This document shows positions 1-9,184 of a stretch of 64,000 nt of DNA, piece after piece. The DNA lies in the NCBI GenBank assembly GCA_949425635.1, contig CASPWD010000001.1, positions 427,768-491,767 on the forward strand, in the 5' to 3' direction. Source of the stretch: an uncultured Bacilli bacterium. GTDB lineage: Bacteria > Bacillota_I > Bacilli_A > RF39 > UBA660. The position numbers and the translations under genes were made by a program. The notes beneath the pieces are model-generated. The model had not been told where the DNA came from and did not search any database. It saw nothing but the letters and a program-made list of their open reading frames with translations. How positions within the stretch are numbered: position 1 is the first letter of the stretch; the number at the start of each line of letters is the position of its first letter.

Positions 1-2
1 AA

Positions 3-488
3 TTAGACAAGATATTAAAAAAGGTAGAAAAGAAAAAAGAAGAAAAGGAACCTAAAACAATCGTTGAAAAAAATGATTATTTAGAAGGTGAAAAAATAAA
101 AGTTATAAGTATGGTTCCAGCTAAAAGTTATATGCCAAATAAAAAAGTAAGAATTGGCTTTAACGACATGCTACCAACATATTCAGTACCTCAAACTAAT
201 GAAAGAGAATTAGCAATAAGACCTTTTAGTGAAGACATTAATGAGGTTAGAAATATTAATGAACCAAAAAATAAGCAAAAAGCTCCAAAAAATAAAAATC
301 TTAACTTAAATCCTAACAATGTAAAAAAGGTAAATCGTCCTAATAGAAAAAAATCAAATAATCAAAATAGACGTAATTCTAAACAACTTAACTTAAACCC
401 AAACGAGGTAAAAAAAGTAAACCGTCCTAACAGAAGAAGAAAAAGACCACCTTTAATTGTTATAGAAAAGAAAAGTAAAACAAAATGA
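3..488 (+). CDS. Partial basic protein with two C-terminal Asn/Lys/Pro repeats (5' end outside window)
   Basis: The reading frame is open from base 3 with no start needed, so the gene enters from the left edge and only its last 161 residues are seen. The ATG at 111 is internal. The visible part is hydrophilic and strongly basic, with a Lys/Glu-rich start, and shows no membrane segment. Near the C-terminus two copies of a unit reading LNLNPN-x-VKKVNRPNR occur about 35 residues apart, followed by an Arg/Lys-rich tail. I do not recognise a family. Such tails often belong to membrane or nucleic-acid-binding proteins, but function cannot be inferred. A hairpin terminator follows directly. Confidence 0.7.
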   Translation, partial: LDKILKKVEKKKEEKEPKTIVEKNDYLEGEKIKVISMVPAKSYMPNKKVRIGFNDMLPTYSVPQTNERELAIRPFSEDINEVRNINEPKNKQKAPKNKNLNLNPNNVKKVNRPNRKKSNNQNRRNSKQLNLNPNEVKKVNRPNRRRKRPPLIVIEKKSKTK

Positions 489-495
489 TTTAGTT

Positions 496-533
496 AACTG
501 TTGATAACAAATTGTTTATCAACAGTTTTTTTT
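496..533 (+). terminator. Rho-independent terminator after the partial left-edge gene
   Basis: A perfect 12-bp inverted repeat (AACTGTTGATAA, 496-507, with its complement at 516-527) is followed by a run of eight T. Confidence 0.85.
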
Positions 534-575
534 CATAAAAAAAGAAGCACTATGTAATGCCTCTAATAAATAATA

Positions 576-1511
576 TTATCCGTGACGACCGCCACCACTA
601 CTATGTCCACCACCAGATGAACCTGAACTACTATGGTGACTTCCGCCACCACCAGATCCTCCTGATGAACTTGATACAGTATAATGAGTTGTATGACTAC
701 CTATTAATACATCTTGTCTAATACTATATGTAATACTAGTCTTATCTAAATAATCGCTAGCTTGTACAGCTTTTCTAATCATCTTATTCTTATTCACTAA
801 ATTATACATTATTATAGCGGTTCCAATTCCTGCAACAAGAATAGCTACTGTCCATGGGAAAATATATCTTCTACGTAAATAACCCATATCATCAACATAA
901 TAATCAGCCATATCACTAGGAATTCCCGAATTATAATAGGTCTTTAATCTATTAATAAAACTCTCCATAGCATTAAGATAAATACCACTTTTCATATTTG
1001 AAAATATCGAATCTAAAATATTATCGCATCTATCTTCATTATAATAAAGTTGTGCCTCTCCAAACATATACATATCATAATAAGGATCAGCAGAATAAGC
1101 ATTTCTAAGTAACAATATACCATCATATTTATCAAAGTCTATTCCAAAATCATTATAATCATAGAAATCAGCAGCATAATTCTCATTCTCTTTAGCGTTA
1201 GTATAAGGAAAGTTTACTGTTAATATAACAAGATCCATATTTGTTTCTTCTATAAAAGAATCAATTTTTGTTTTTAAATATTTTTCTTCACTATCACTCA
1301 GAATATCTGCGAAATCATATACTTTTTCACTCGCATCTACCAAAGGTGTATTCAATACATTGTTTTTGTTTTTATTTGTAATTTTCCACTTTTTATTAAC
1401 TCCATAATTTTGCGTTTCCGTTCTATCATAAGTATTTGTGCTTGCATTAACATTTAAACAAAAACTAAACATTAATAAAAATATTATAATTAATCTATAT
1501 CTTCTCTTCAT
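576..1511 (-). CDS. TPM-domain membrane protein with Gly/Ser/His-rich tail (YgcG-like)
   Basis: 311 residues. An N-terminal signal peptide or anchor (about 1-23) is followed by a TPM domain (about 60-195, opening VYDFADILSDSEE, the usual start of this domain). A transmembrane helix lies near 215-237, and the last 30 residues are almost only Gly, Ser and His. TPM domains are linked to photosystem repair and phosphatase activity in plants and to envelope functions in bacteria; the role here is unknown. The start follows GGGGTAG, three bases after the stop of the zinc-ribbon gene, so the two form an operon. TPM and zinc-ribbon membrane genes are often adjacent in Firmicutes, suggesting one envelope complex (inference). 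Confidence 0.85.
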   Translation of the reverse strand: MKRRYRLIIIFLLMFSFCLNVNASTNTYDRTETQNYGVNKKWKITNKNKNNVLNTPLVDASEKVYDFADILSDSEEKYLKTKIDSFIEETNMDLVILTVNFPYTNAKENENYAADFYDYNDFGIDFDKYDGILLLRNAYSADPYYDMYMFGEAQLYYNEDRCDNILDSIFSNMKSGIYLNAMESFINRLKTYYNSGIPSDMADYYVDDMGYLRRRYIFPWTVAILVAGIGTAIIMYNLVNKNKMIRKAVQASDYLDKTSITYSIRQDVLIGSHTTHYTVSSSSGGSGGGGSHHSSSGSSGGGHSSGGGRHG

Positions 1512-1514
1512 AAT

Positions 1515-2657
1515 CTACCCCATAAAATATATCAACAAACTAATTAAAACAACAGCTAAAAATAATCCTGCAAAAATCATTATGCCCCATAACCAAGCTT
1601 TTTTCTTATCTAAAGGAATATCACCAACAAACTTACCAGTTTGGCCATTCATAGCAAATATATACATTTTATCATTATATTTAACATTAACCATCCATAC
1701 AGGCAGTAGGGCATACTTACTAAATTCCTTACGGTCTTGTAGTGTATTTTGAACAATCACTTTTGAATTATAATGACCACTATCAGCATACATAACATCT
1801 TTACCAGAATTTAGAGTTCTCTTTTTAGCATCATCATAAGCTTCTTCACTAGAAACATCAAATTTTTCAGCATAGAAACCTGATAAATAAGCATGATTAT
1901 AATCAGTCATATCTTCATAATAAAAAGGCTCTATAGAATTCATAATATCATTATTAAATCTTGTTGAACCATCAACTGGTACTCGAGTAAACAACATTTC
2001 GCCAGTTCTATTAATAGCATAAGTATCTGTTTTAGTATACCTAGTATCTCCTCTTGACCAACTTGTAATTCTTTTACCATCACAATTAACTGTTCCACTA
2101 ACCCAAATGTCATATAGCCAGAAAGGAATATAAACTCCTTTTATCTTTTCAATATTTTCTTTACTAGTAAAATCTTTAGGAACAAAAGGTCTACCTTTCT
2201 TTAAATTAACAAAAGCTTGCACAGCTTGTTCTTTCTCCGTTTTAAAAGGTATGATTAACTCAGGTTTAAACTCACCAGATAATTTATTTTGTAAAATAGC
2301 AGTACTACCACAATATACACAGAATGTTGCACTTGTTAATTCATCAGCAATAATTTCAGCCCCACAATTCTTACATTTATGAGAGATATAAACTGTATTA
2401 TCTTTTTCTTTTGGTAATTCTTTTTCTTCCTTCTTTTGATTCGTGTTTTCTTCTTTACTGACATCTTTATTATCTTCATTATATTTCTCATTACTTGCAT
2501 TATTGTGCTTTTGCATCTCACTCAAAGTAAACTCACTATTACAATATACACATTTCCATTTATTTAACTTAGGATTAAAATGAATAGGTGCTCGACAACT
2601 AGGACATTTATTGTCTAACGCCATTTCATTTATTTGTTTTTTTGTATCTGTACTCAC
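1515..2657 (-). CDS. Double zinc-ribbon protein with C-terminal membrane anchor
   Basis: 380 residues from the GTG at 2657, chosen because AGGTGG lies five bases upstream; the GTG at 2666 lacks a binding site. Two CxxC...CxxC zinc ribbons are visible: CPSC/CVYC near residues 17-38 and CKNC/CVYC near 93-117, separated by a Glu/Lys-rich linker. A long central region follows, and the last 25 residues form one membrane helix. The ribbons resemble TFIIB/rubredoxin-type knuckles, but no nucleic-acid role is implied. It is the first gene of an operon with the TPM-domain gene. The pair is probably a membrane-associated assembly of unknown function. Confidence 0.8.
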   Translation of the reverse strand: MSTDTKKQINEMALDNKCPSCRAPIHFNPKLNKWKCVYCNSEFTLSEMQKHNNASNEKYNEDNKDVSKEENTNQKKEEKELPKEKDNTVYISHKCKNCGAEIIADELTSATFCVYCGSTAILQNKLSGEFKPELIIPFKTEKEQAVQAFVNLKKGRPFVPKDFTSKENIEKIKGVYIPFWLYDIWVSGTVNCDGKRITSWSRGDTRYTKTDTYAINRTGEMLFTRVPVDGSTRFNNDIMNSIEPFYYEDMTDYNHAYLSGFYAEKFDVSSEEAYDDAKKRTLNSGKDVMYADSGHYNSKVIVQNTLQDRKEFSKYALLPVWMVNVKYNDKMYIFAMNGQTGKFVGDIPLDKKKAWLWGIMIFAGLFLAVVLISLLIYFMG

Positions 2658-2775
2658 ATTTACCACCTACTATGTACATTTTATCATAAATTAAACCAAT
2701 ATTTTTTTAAAATAATAATTAAAATACACTTCTTAACAAAAAAATTACAACTTCAAATAAACATTTAACTAAAAA

Positions 2776-2800
2776 GTGAACTTCAACTAAGAAAGTTCAC
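2776..2800 (-). terminator. Terminator of the ABC importer operon
   Basis: The 8-bp stem GTGAACTT (2776-2783) pairs with AAGTTCAC (2793-2800). On the minus strand it is followed by a T run (A run at 2771-2775). Confidence 0.7.
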
Positions 2801-2806
2801 ATCTTT

Positions 2807-3589
2807 TTATTTTAATAATATCTTTTCTATCATCTCTACTATTTTATAAAGAATATAAGATATAATAACTAAAAGTAAAATACCACTAACTACTAGATTT
2901 AAATTAAAAACTTGAGTTCCATAAATAATTAAATAACCAAGTCCCGCTTTACTTACTAAGAACTCTCCAGAAATAACTCCTATCATACTCATACTTATAC
3001 CTAGCTTAAATGAACTAATGATAGTATTATAAGAACTAGGAATAACTAAATATCTTAGAATTTGATACTTACTCGCTCCAAAAGAACGCATTAATTTCAA
3101 TTTTACTTTATCCGTATTATAAAACCCATTAGTTATAACAACCATAGTGACAATTACATTAATTAAAACTGCCATAACTATAACACTCTTAATATTAGCC
3201 CCTGCTACAATAATAATCATCGGTCCAAGTGCTACTTTAGGTAACGAATTTAAACAAGTTAAGAATGGATCTAATAACTTATACAAGCCATTATATAAAT
3301 AGAGTAGTACTGAAATACTTAAACTTATAATTAATCCAATACCAAAAGCAATCAGCGTTTCATAAACACTCACCCAAATATGTCTAAATAAATTATTATC
3401 TCTATATAAGTCTAAAATAGTTTTAAATACTTTAGTAGGACTACTAAATATAAAAGGATTTATAATTTCATATCTACTAAGTAATTCCCATAATATAAAG
3501 AAAGTTAAAATTATCATAATCTGTCCAATAAATATAACACATTTATTTAACTTATACTTTCTTAAAAAGTCTTTTTGTTCCCTACTCAT
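2807..3589 (-). CDS. ABC importer permease, SsuC/TauC family
   Basis: 260 residues, about six membrane helices, and a cytoplasmic EAA-type coupling loop (RSFGASKYQILRYLVIP) typical of binding-protein-dependent importers for nitrate, sulfonate, taurine or the thiamine precursor HMP. The start overlaps the ATPase gene by eight bases, so translation is coupled. It is the last gene of the order binding protein, ATPase, permease. The substrate cannot be told from sequence alone, and no metabolic gene lies beside it to help. Confidence 0.88.
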   Translation of the reverse strand: MSREQKDFLRKYKLNKCVIFIGQIMIILTFFILWELLSRYEIINPFIFSSPTKVFKTILDLYRDNNLFRHIWVSVYETLIAFGIGLIISLSISVLLYLYNGLYKLLDPFLTCLNSLPKVALGPMIIIVAGANIKSVIVMAVLINVIVTMVVITNGFYNTDKVKLKLMRSFGASKYQILRYLVIPSSYNTIISSFKLGISMSMIGVISGEFLVSKAGLGYLIIYGTQVFNLNLVVSGILLLVIISYILYKIVEMIEKILLK

Positions 3590-4331
3590 CTTTATCTAAA
3601 TCTTTCCATATTAAATCATAATAATAATTATATTTAGAATCTTTTCTATTTTGTGTTGGTAAACCTTCTTTATCTAACTCTATTTTATATACATTTTTTA
3701 TTACTGAAGGACTCTTACTTAATACAACTACCTTTTGGGCCATCGAAACGGCTTCTCCAATATCATGAGTTACCATAATAGTTGTTTTTTTATTTTCTTT
3801 TATTATTTTATAAACATCATCACTTACACTAAGTCTTGTACTAAAATCTAATGCACTAAAAGGTTCATCTAAGAATAATATATCAGGCCTTATTGCTAGT
3901 GTTCTTATTAAAGCAACTCTTTGTTTCATTCCACCAGATAACTCACTAGGTTTCTTATTAATAAATTTATCTAATTTATACTTTTTCAATAAATTAATAG
4001 CATAATCTTTACTTTTATTATTTAGATTATTTTTTACTTTAAGACCTAATAATATATTATCTAAAATTGTATAATGTTCAAATAAAGCATCTTCTTGTAG
4101 CATATACCCAATAACAGGATTATCTATATTATACTTTACATCTCCAACACTTTGTTTAGTAAGTCCAGCAAGTATTGATAACAACGTGCTTTTTCCACAT
4201 CCAGAAGCTCCTACTATTGCGACAAATTCTCCTTCATTTACATCTAAACTAATGTCTTTTATTGCTTCTATCTCCCCATTAATAGTATTGTACTTTTTAA
4301 CAATGTTTTTACATTCAAGTATTTTATTCAT
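3582..4331 (-). CDS. ABC importer ATPase, SsuB/TauB family
   Basis: 249 residues. Walker A GASGCGKST at 41-49, Q-loop Gln near 79, signature LSGGMKQR at 131-138, Walker B ILFLDEP near 151-157 and a switch His (THD) are all intact, so this is a working nucleotide-binding subunit. It overlaps both neighbours by eight bases. Sequence style matches the nitrate/sulfonate/bicarbonate importer ATPases. It powers uptake with the adjoining permease and the membrane-tethered binding protein. Confidence 0.92.
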   Translation of the reverse strand: MNKILECKNIVKKYNTINGEIEAIKDISLDVNEGEFVAIVGASGCGKSTLLSILAGLTKQSVGDVKYNIDNPVIGYMLQEDALFEHYTILDNILLGLKVKNNLNNKSKDYAINLLKKYKLDKFINKKPSELSGGMKQRVALIRTLAIRPDILFLDEPFSALDFSTRLSVSDDVYKIIKENKKTTIMVTHDIGEAVSMAQKVVVLSKSPSVIKNVYKIELDKEGLPTQNRKDSKYNYYYDLIWKDLDKDE

Positions 4332-5316
4332 TTAAATCAATAACTAACTTATCAAAAGGAACGTAATCTTTAAGTAAGTCATTATCAATCATTATATTCT
4401 CTAAATTTTTATATGTTTCTTCAGTTATAGTTGTATTTTCTAACCAGCTATCTGCCTCTCTATATCTTTTTACTATAGTTTCAACATCATTTAAGCTATT
4501 ATCTGGAAATTGTGCTAGTATTACTTCAGCAACTTCTTTATCACTGTGTGTTCTAACATATTCCAATCCTTTATTTATAGCATCATTAAACTTCTTAATA
4601 GTATCTTCATTTTCATCTATGTAACTCTTTCTTGCATAGAATGCTGTATATGGCATTTCACCTGATAATTCACCAATACTTCCTACAACATATCCTAAAC
4701 CATCACGTTCTAATTTTAGAGCATTTGGTTCGAATAGATTAACGAAGTCTCCAACACCACTTATAAATATTCCTGATAATGATGCAAAATCAATATTCAT
4801 ATTAACATTCATTTTATCTTTATCACCATTAGCATTTTTTACCCCATTTAAGAAATTCAAAACAGGCATTCCACCAGTTCTACCAGCTAAAATCTCTTTT
4901 CCGTATAAATCTTCAATTTTAAAATCTTCAATTTTTTCTCTAGCCACAATAAATTGTCCATCTCTTTTAGTAAGTCCTGCAAATGTAACGATATAGTCTT
5001 TTTCACCATTTTCATATACATATATAGCTGACTCAGGACCTGCAAATCCTACTTCAACAGAATTAGATAGAACAGCAGCACTAACTTTATCAGCACCACT
5101 AGTTAAAATCAATTCTGCATTTATACCATTCTCTTCAAAATATCCCTTTTCTAAAGCAACATACATTGGAGCATAGAAAATACTATGTGTAACCTCTGCA
5201 ATTCTTACAGTTTCTAAATCACTGTTTTGATTTTTCTTATTAGTGATCTTAATCAATATAGCAAATACCAATATTATTAAAATTAAACTTGTCGTAATAA
5301 TAAAATTTCTTTTCAA
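4324..5316 (-). CDS. ABC importer substrate-binding protein (NMT1/SsuA-like), membrane-anchored
   Basis: 330 residues from the TTG at 5316, which has AAGGTAGGTG upstream; the ATG at 5334 has no binding site. An N-terminal hydrophobic helix lies near 5-22 without a lipobox cysteine. The periplasmic-binding fold follows, with the family hallmark APMYVALEKGYFEENGI. Homologues bind aliphatic sulfonates, nitrate, or hydroxymethylpyrimidine. Gram-positive relatives are usually lipoproteins; this one appears held by an uncleaved helix or released by signal peptidase I. It is the first gene of the importer operon. No recognisable riboswitch lies upstream. Confidence 0.87.
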   Translation of the reverse strand: MKRNFIITTSLILIILVFAILIKITNKKNQNSDLETVRIAEVTHSIFYAPMYVALEKGYFEENGINAELILTSGADKVSAAVLSNSVEVGFAGPESAIYVYENGEKDYIVTFAGLTKRDGQFIVAREKIEDFKIEDLYGKEILAGRTGGMPVLNFLNGVKNANGDKDKMNVNMNIDFASLSGIFISGVGDFVNLFEPNALKLERDGLGYVVGSIGELSGEMPYTAFYARKSYIDENEDTIKKFNDAINKGLEYVRTHSDKEVAEVILAQFPDNSLNDVETIVKRYREADSWLENTTITEETYKNLENIMIDNDLLKDYVPFDKLVIDLNE

Positions 5317-5427
5317 AATAACACCTACCTTCATAGTAGTATATTCTTTATTTTTATATGATGTGTCCGTCTAACGCCCAATATGTTAAGTATTAGTTAT
5401 AATTTGTAAACACCATTATCAGTTAAT

Positions 5428-5456
5428 TTGTCTTATATACAATGAAATGTTATAAT
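5428..5456 (+). promoter_or_regulatory. SigA-type promoter for the six-repeat secreted protein
   Basis: TTGTCT (5428-5433), 17-base spacer, TATAAT (5451-5456), with TG one base upstream of the -10. It lies 27 bases before the start codon. Confidence 0.75.
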
Positions 5457-5482
5457 CGAGGTATAAAAGAGGTTGTGAGAAA

Positions 5483-7054
5483 ATGAAAAAGTTGAGTGAG
5501 TTAACAAAAAAACAAAAAACGTTAATTGTTATAGCTATATTAGCAGTTATTATAATAGCTATAATACTAATATTAAATAAGGAAACGATCTTTGCAGAAA
5601 AAGATAAGATGAATAATATTAAAGAACAAGAAATAAAGATTGAAGATAGGTGCGAAGAAACTGCCAAAATAGTAGAAACATTCTATAGTGATGAAAATTA
5701 TGATTATCAATTTTCTAGTGCAAAGAGTAGTTGTATGTATGTAATTATCGACAAAAAAGAATATCTAGTAAAAGAAGCTTTGGAAAATAATATAATTACT
5801 ATAGAAGAAGTTGCTCAAGCTGGTTTAATTTTTTATAAAGAGCCAAAATCAACGGACGATTCAAGTTTAAAAATCGAAGATAGATGTGACGTAACCAGCC
5901 AAGTAATGGAAACTTTCTATAGTGATGAAAATTATGATTATCAATTTTCAAGTCAAAAAAGTGGTTGCACATATGCCATTTTAAATAATAAAGAATATCC
6001 AATAAAAGAAGCATTAGAAAGTAAATTAATAACAATAGAAGAAGCAGAGAAGGCTGGTCTTGTATTTTCCAAAGTAGAAAAACAATCTTCTAACGTTAAA
6101 ACAATTGCTATTGAAGATAGATGTGATATAACATCTCAAGCAGTTGAAACATTTTATAGTGATTCAAAATATAATTATCAATTTTCAAGCCAAAAAAGTG
6201 GTTGTACATATGCTATAGTTAACAATAATATTTATCCAATAAAAGATGCTTTAAATAAGGGAATAATAACAATAGAAGAAGCCCAGATTGCTGGTCTAAA
6301 GTTTAACAAAGTCGCTAAGAAAACAACAACGACAAAGCCTACGACTCCTACACCAACAAAAACTATAAGAATTGAAGACAAATGCGATATAACAGCTCAA
6401 GTAATCGAAACATTTTATAGTGATTCAAAATATAATTACCAATTTTCAAGTCAAAAAAGTGGCTGTACATATGCTGTTGTAAATAATACAAGATATCCAA
6501 TAAAAGATGCTTTAAACAAAGGTATAATAACTATATCTGAAGCGGAGAAAGCTGGTCTTAAATTTACAAGAGTTTCAAAAACGACGTCACCAAGTCCATC
6601 AACTAAAACTATAAAAATAGAGGATAAATGTGGAACTGGTACAAGTATACAACAAATAGAGACTTTCTATAGTGATGATAAATATGATTATCAATTTTCA
6701 ACTCCAAAGAGTAGTTGTACATACGCAGTAGTAAATAATACAAGATATCCAATAAAAGAAGCTCTAAATAAAGGCATAATAACTATTTCTGAGGCAGAGA
6801 AAGCTGGCCTTAAATTTTACAAATCAGAAAAACAAAAATATGAAATAAGAAATGTTTGCGACACATATTTAGAAGCAGTTGAAGAATTTTATAGTGATGA
6901 TGATTATACTTATTCTTTTTCAAGTACATTAAGTGGATGTCTATACGTTACTATAGGTGTTGAATATCCTGTAGTTGATGCTGTTAGATATGGATTACTA
7001 TCAATAGAAGACCTTGAAAATGCAGGAATATATATAATAAAAACTAAAAAATAA
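5483..7054 (+). CDS. Secreted or anchored protein of six cysteine-pair repeats
   Basis: 523 residues. A hydrophobic helix (about 13-32) is followed by six tandem units of about 70-85 residues, starting near residue 51. Each unit has the pattern IED-x-C, then ETFYSD-x-x-Y-x-YQFS, a second Cys in SGCTYA, then YPIKEAL and ITI-x-EAEKAGL. The two cysteines per unit probably form a disulphide, fitting an extracytoplasmic place. Thr/Pro/Lys-rich linkers separate units 3, 4 and 5. Unit 6 is the most diverged and ends the protein. I do not recognise the family; a surface adhesin or binding protein is plausible. It is monocistronic, with its own promoter and terminator. Confidence 0.85.
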   Translation: MKKLSELTKKQKTLIVIAILAVIIIAIILILNKETIFAEKDKMNNIKEQEIKIEDRCEETAKIVETFYSDENYDYQFSSAKSSCMYVIIDKKEYLVKEALENNIITIEEVAQAGLIFYKEPKSTDDSSLKIEDRCDVTSQVMETFYSDENYDYQFSSQKSGCTYAILNNKEYPIKEALESKLITIEEAEKAGLVFSKVEKQSSNVKTIAIEDRCDITSQAVETFYSDSKYNYQFSSQKSGCTYAIVNNNIYPIKDALNKGIITIEEAQIAGLKFNKVAKKTTTTKPTTPTPTKTIRIEDKCDITAQVIETFYSDSKYNYQFSSQKSGCTYAVVNNTRYPIKDALNKGIITISEAEKAGLKFTRVSKTTSPSPSTKTIKIEDKCGTGTSIQQIETFYSDDKYDYQFSTPKSSCTYAVVNNTRYPIKEALNKGIITISEAEKAGLKFYKSEKQKYEIRNVCDTYLEAVEEFYSDDDYTYSFSSTLSGCLYVTIGVEYPVVDAVRYGLLSIEDLENAGIYIIKTKK

Positions 7055-7067
7055 AAATATTACTTAT

Positions 7068-7094
7068 AAGAATAGCAGAGTCTATTCTTTTTTT
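7068..7094 (+). terminator. Terminator of the six-repeat protein gene
   Basis: AAGAATAG (7068-7075) pairs with CTATTCTT (7082-7089), followed by T residues. Confidence 0.8.
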
Positions 7095-7141
7095 GCGTGA
7101 GTAAAACAACTAGATTAGCTAGTGGATATTTTAAAAAAATA

Positions 7142-7171
7142 AAAGTTATTACACTAAATCGTAATAACTTT
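7142..7171 (-). terminator. Terminator of the minus-strand membrane protein gene
   Basis: A 10-bp stem, AAAGTTATTA (7142-7151) with TAATAACTTT (7162-7171), has a T-rich tail on the minus strand. Confidence 0.7.
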
Positions 7172-7191
7172 ACAAAAAATCTATTTTATCT

Positions 7192-8058
7192 TTATCTACA
7201 CATTTTACTATCATATTCAATTTTATCACTTATATATACTTCTTTATTATTACAGAATAGTAAGTCTATCTTATCATGTTCATACATAATACCATCATCA
7301 TACTTAATCTTCTTCGAGGTGCCTTTTTCTACCTTATACTCAAGACCTCTAATTAACATTTCCATATCAATAAAACTACTTCTAAGCATTTCCTTAAATT
7401 CAGATGCCTTACCTGTACCATTCTTAATAATTAAACAATCCCCACAATCGGTATGTACATCATATAAGTTACCGTCACTATTTAAGTACTGATAATCTAC
7501 ATTATAAATATCTTTATCTGTATCTTTTGACTTATAAGAATAATCATAAAGTAACTCAACTTTGTCCTCATCAGTTATCATCAAGCAAGTGTAATTTGGT
7601 GAATCCCCAACAAAATATTTTACATAATATGTATTAAATAAAAAGCCTTTATTAATTCCATAATCTGTCACAGTAACATAATTATTATCATAAATATAAA
7701 AAGAATTGTTACATAGCTTCTGATTAAATTCCTCTATCATATTATCTCTGTTTAACTCAACTATCATATTACTACTAAAAGATTTAAAACTGACTTGATT
7801 CACACATTTTTTATTAGGTTCACTTAACCTCGCTCCACCTTCAAACCAAAGATCAAAAGTATCAACACATTCTTCATTACTAATAAAAGACATTCTAGGT
7901 CCTTTAATATATCTTTCATTGTCCAAAAAATATTTTTTTTCACCCAGCGGTATATTCTTAATAACAAAGACAACTCCAATTATAACAGCAATTCCTATAA
8001 CTACATATCTAACAATATTATTTCTTAACTCTTGTCTATCAATATTTATTTTTTTCAT
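7192..8058 (-). CDS. Unknown membrane-anchored protein
   Basis: 288 residues from the ATG at 8058, preceded by AGAGG; an in-frame TTG lies two codons upstream without support. One membrane helix near residues 17-36 (IVRYVVIGIAVIIGVVFVI) is followed by a polar domain with several Cys, including a CGDC pair in the second half. The long domain probably faces outward. I recognise no family. It stands alone on the minus strand between terminators. Confidence 0.7.
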   Translation of the reverse strand: MKKINIDRQELRNNIVRYVVIGIAVIIGVVFVIKNIPLGEKKYFLDNERYIKGPRMSFISNEECVDTFDLWFEGGARLSEPNKKCVNQVSFKSFSSNMIVELNRDNMIEEFNQKLCNNSFYIYDNNYVTVTDYGINKGFLFNTYYVKYFVGDSPNYTCLMITDEDKVELLYDYSYKSKDTDKDIYNVDYQYLNSDGNLYDVHTDCGDCLIIKNGTGKASEFKEMLRSSFIDMEMLIRGLEYKVEKGTSKKIKYDDGIMYEHDKIDLLFCNNKEVYISDKIEYDSKMCR

Positions 8059-8133
8059 AATCAACCTCTTGCATCACATTATACATTATCTTAAATTTTC
8101 TGTCACTCTACTATTAGTTGATACTAAAAAAGA

Positions 8134-8155
8134 TTAGACTTTTTTATCAGTCTAA
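8134..8155 (-). terminator. Terminator overlapping the SDR stop codon
   Basis: TTAGAC (8134-8139) pairs with GTCTAA (8150-8155). The minus strand then runs into T residues (A run at 8126-8131). Confidence 0.6.
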
Positions 8156-9072
8156 CCCATAATTTGACCACCATTATTATGAATAACTTGACCAGTTACA
8201 AAGCTTGAATCGTCAGAAGCTAAAAAGACAAATGTTGGTGCAAGTTCATAAGGCATTGCCCCACGTCCCATTGCAGAGTCTGCTCCTAAAGAAGGAATTT
8301 TTTCTTTAACCCAACATCCTGGTTGAATAGGAGTCCAAAAAAATCCTGGAGCTATTGCATTTACTCTAATTCCTTTCAATGCTAAATTTCTTGCTAGAGA
8401 TCTAGTAAATCCAACGATTGCTCCTTTTGTTGTGACATAATCAATTAATTGTGGATCTCCATAGAATGTCGTTATAGAGGATAAATTAATTATCGAAGCT
8501 CCTTCTTTCAAATATGGTACTACCATCTTAGTTAAATAAAACATCCCATATATATTAACCTTCATTGTATGGTCAAATTGCTCATCACTAATATCCAAAA
8601 TGCTATCAGCTTGATATTGAACTCCTGCATTATTAACTAAAATATCAATTTTACCAAATCTTTCTAGAGTTTTCTCAACTATACTTTGACAAAAGCCTTT
8701 ATCTGTTATGTCTCCAGATAATAAAACACATTCACCACCTAATTTTTCAATATAATCCTTAGTTTCCATAGCATCCTTATGTTCATTATAATAAGGAATA
8801 ACTACACATGCCCCTTCTTTAGCAAAAGCAATAGCAGCAGCTCTTCCTAAACCACTATCTCCCCCAGTAATAATAGCAACTTTACCTTTTAATTTTTCGC
8901 TTCCTTTATATTCAGGATTATCAAATATCGGTCTTGGAGTCATCAAATATTCCATCGCAGGTTGTCCATCTTGTTCTTGCTCTGGAGCAATAATCTTGTA
9001 CTTAGTACTCTTAATTCCTATATCTCCAAAATAACTATAATAGTCATTTCCGAACTTATAATCGTAATTCAT
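8152..9072 (-). CDS. Short-chain dehydrogenase/reductase, general-stress (YhdF/GsiB-neighbour) type
   Basis: 306 residues. The Rossmann motif TGGDSGLGRAAA near residue 70, NNAG near 150 and catalytic Tyr/Lys (YVTTK) are present, so the enzyme should be active with NAD(P). The N-terminal extension of about 45 residues (ending MTPRPIFDNPEYKGSEKLKGK) is typical of the bacterial general-stress SDR group. The physiological substrate is unknown. The start has AAGGAAGGTGG upstream. A hairpin (8134-8155) overlaps the stop codon and can terminate transcription. Confidence 0.9.
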   Translation of the reverse strand: MNYDYKFGNDYYSYFGDIGIKSTKYKIIAPEQEQDGQPAMEYLMTPRPIFDNPEYKGSEKLKGKVAIITGGDSGLGRAAAIAFAKEGACVVIPYYNEHKDAMETKDYIEKLGGECVLLSGDITDKGFCQSIVEKTLERFGKIDILVNNAGVQYQADSILDISDEQFDHTMKVNIYGMFYLTKMVVPYLKEGASIINLSSITTFYGDPQLIDYVTTKGAIVGFTRSLARNLALKGIRVNAIAPGFFWTPIQPGCWVKEKIPSLGADSAMGRGAMPYELAPTFVFLASDDSSFVTGQVIHNNGGQIMG

Positions 9073-9184
9073 ATTACCACCTTCCTTAAGAAATATATGT
9101 TTATAAATCTTAATTTATCCACACTCCTAAAATAAACTTTCTTAAAAAAACAAACTATGATAATATAAACGTGGAAGTGAAAAT

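Noticed and set aside
1438..1752. Plus-strand reading frame of 104 codons over the TPM/zinc-ribbon genes
   Set aside because: It has no binding site and is antisense to two well-supported genes; shadow frame.
5335..5427. Possible THI-box or other riboswitch before the ABC importer
   Set aside because: The leader is short, and none of the conserved TPP riboswitch segments is present.
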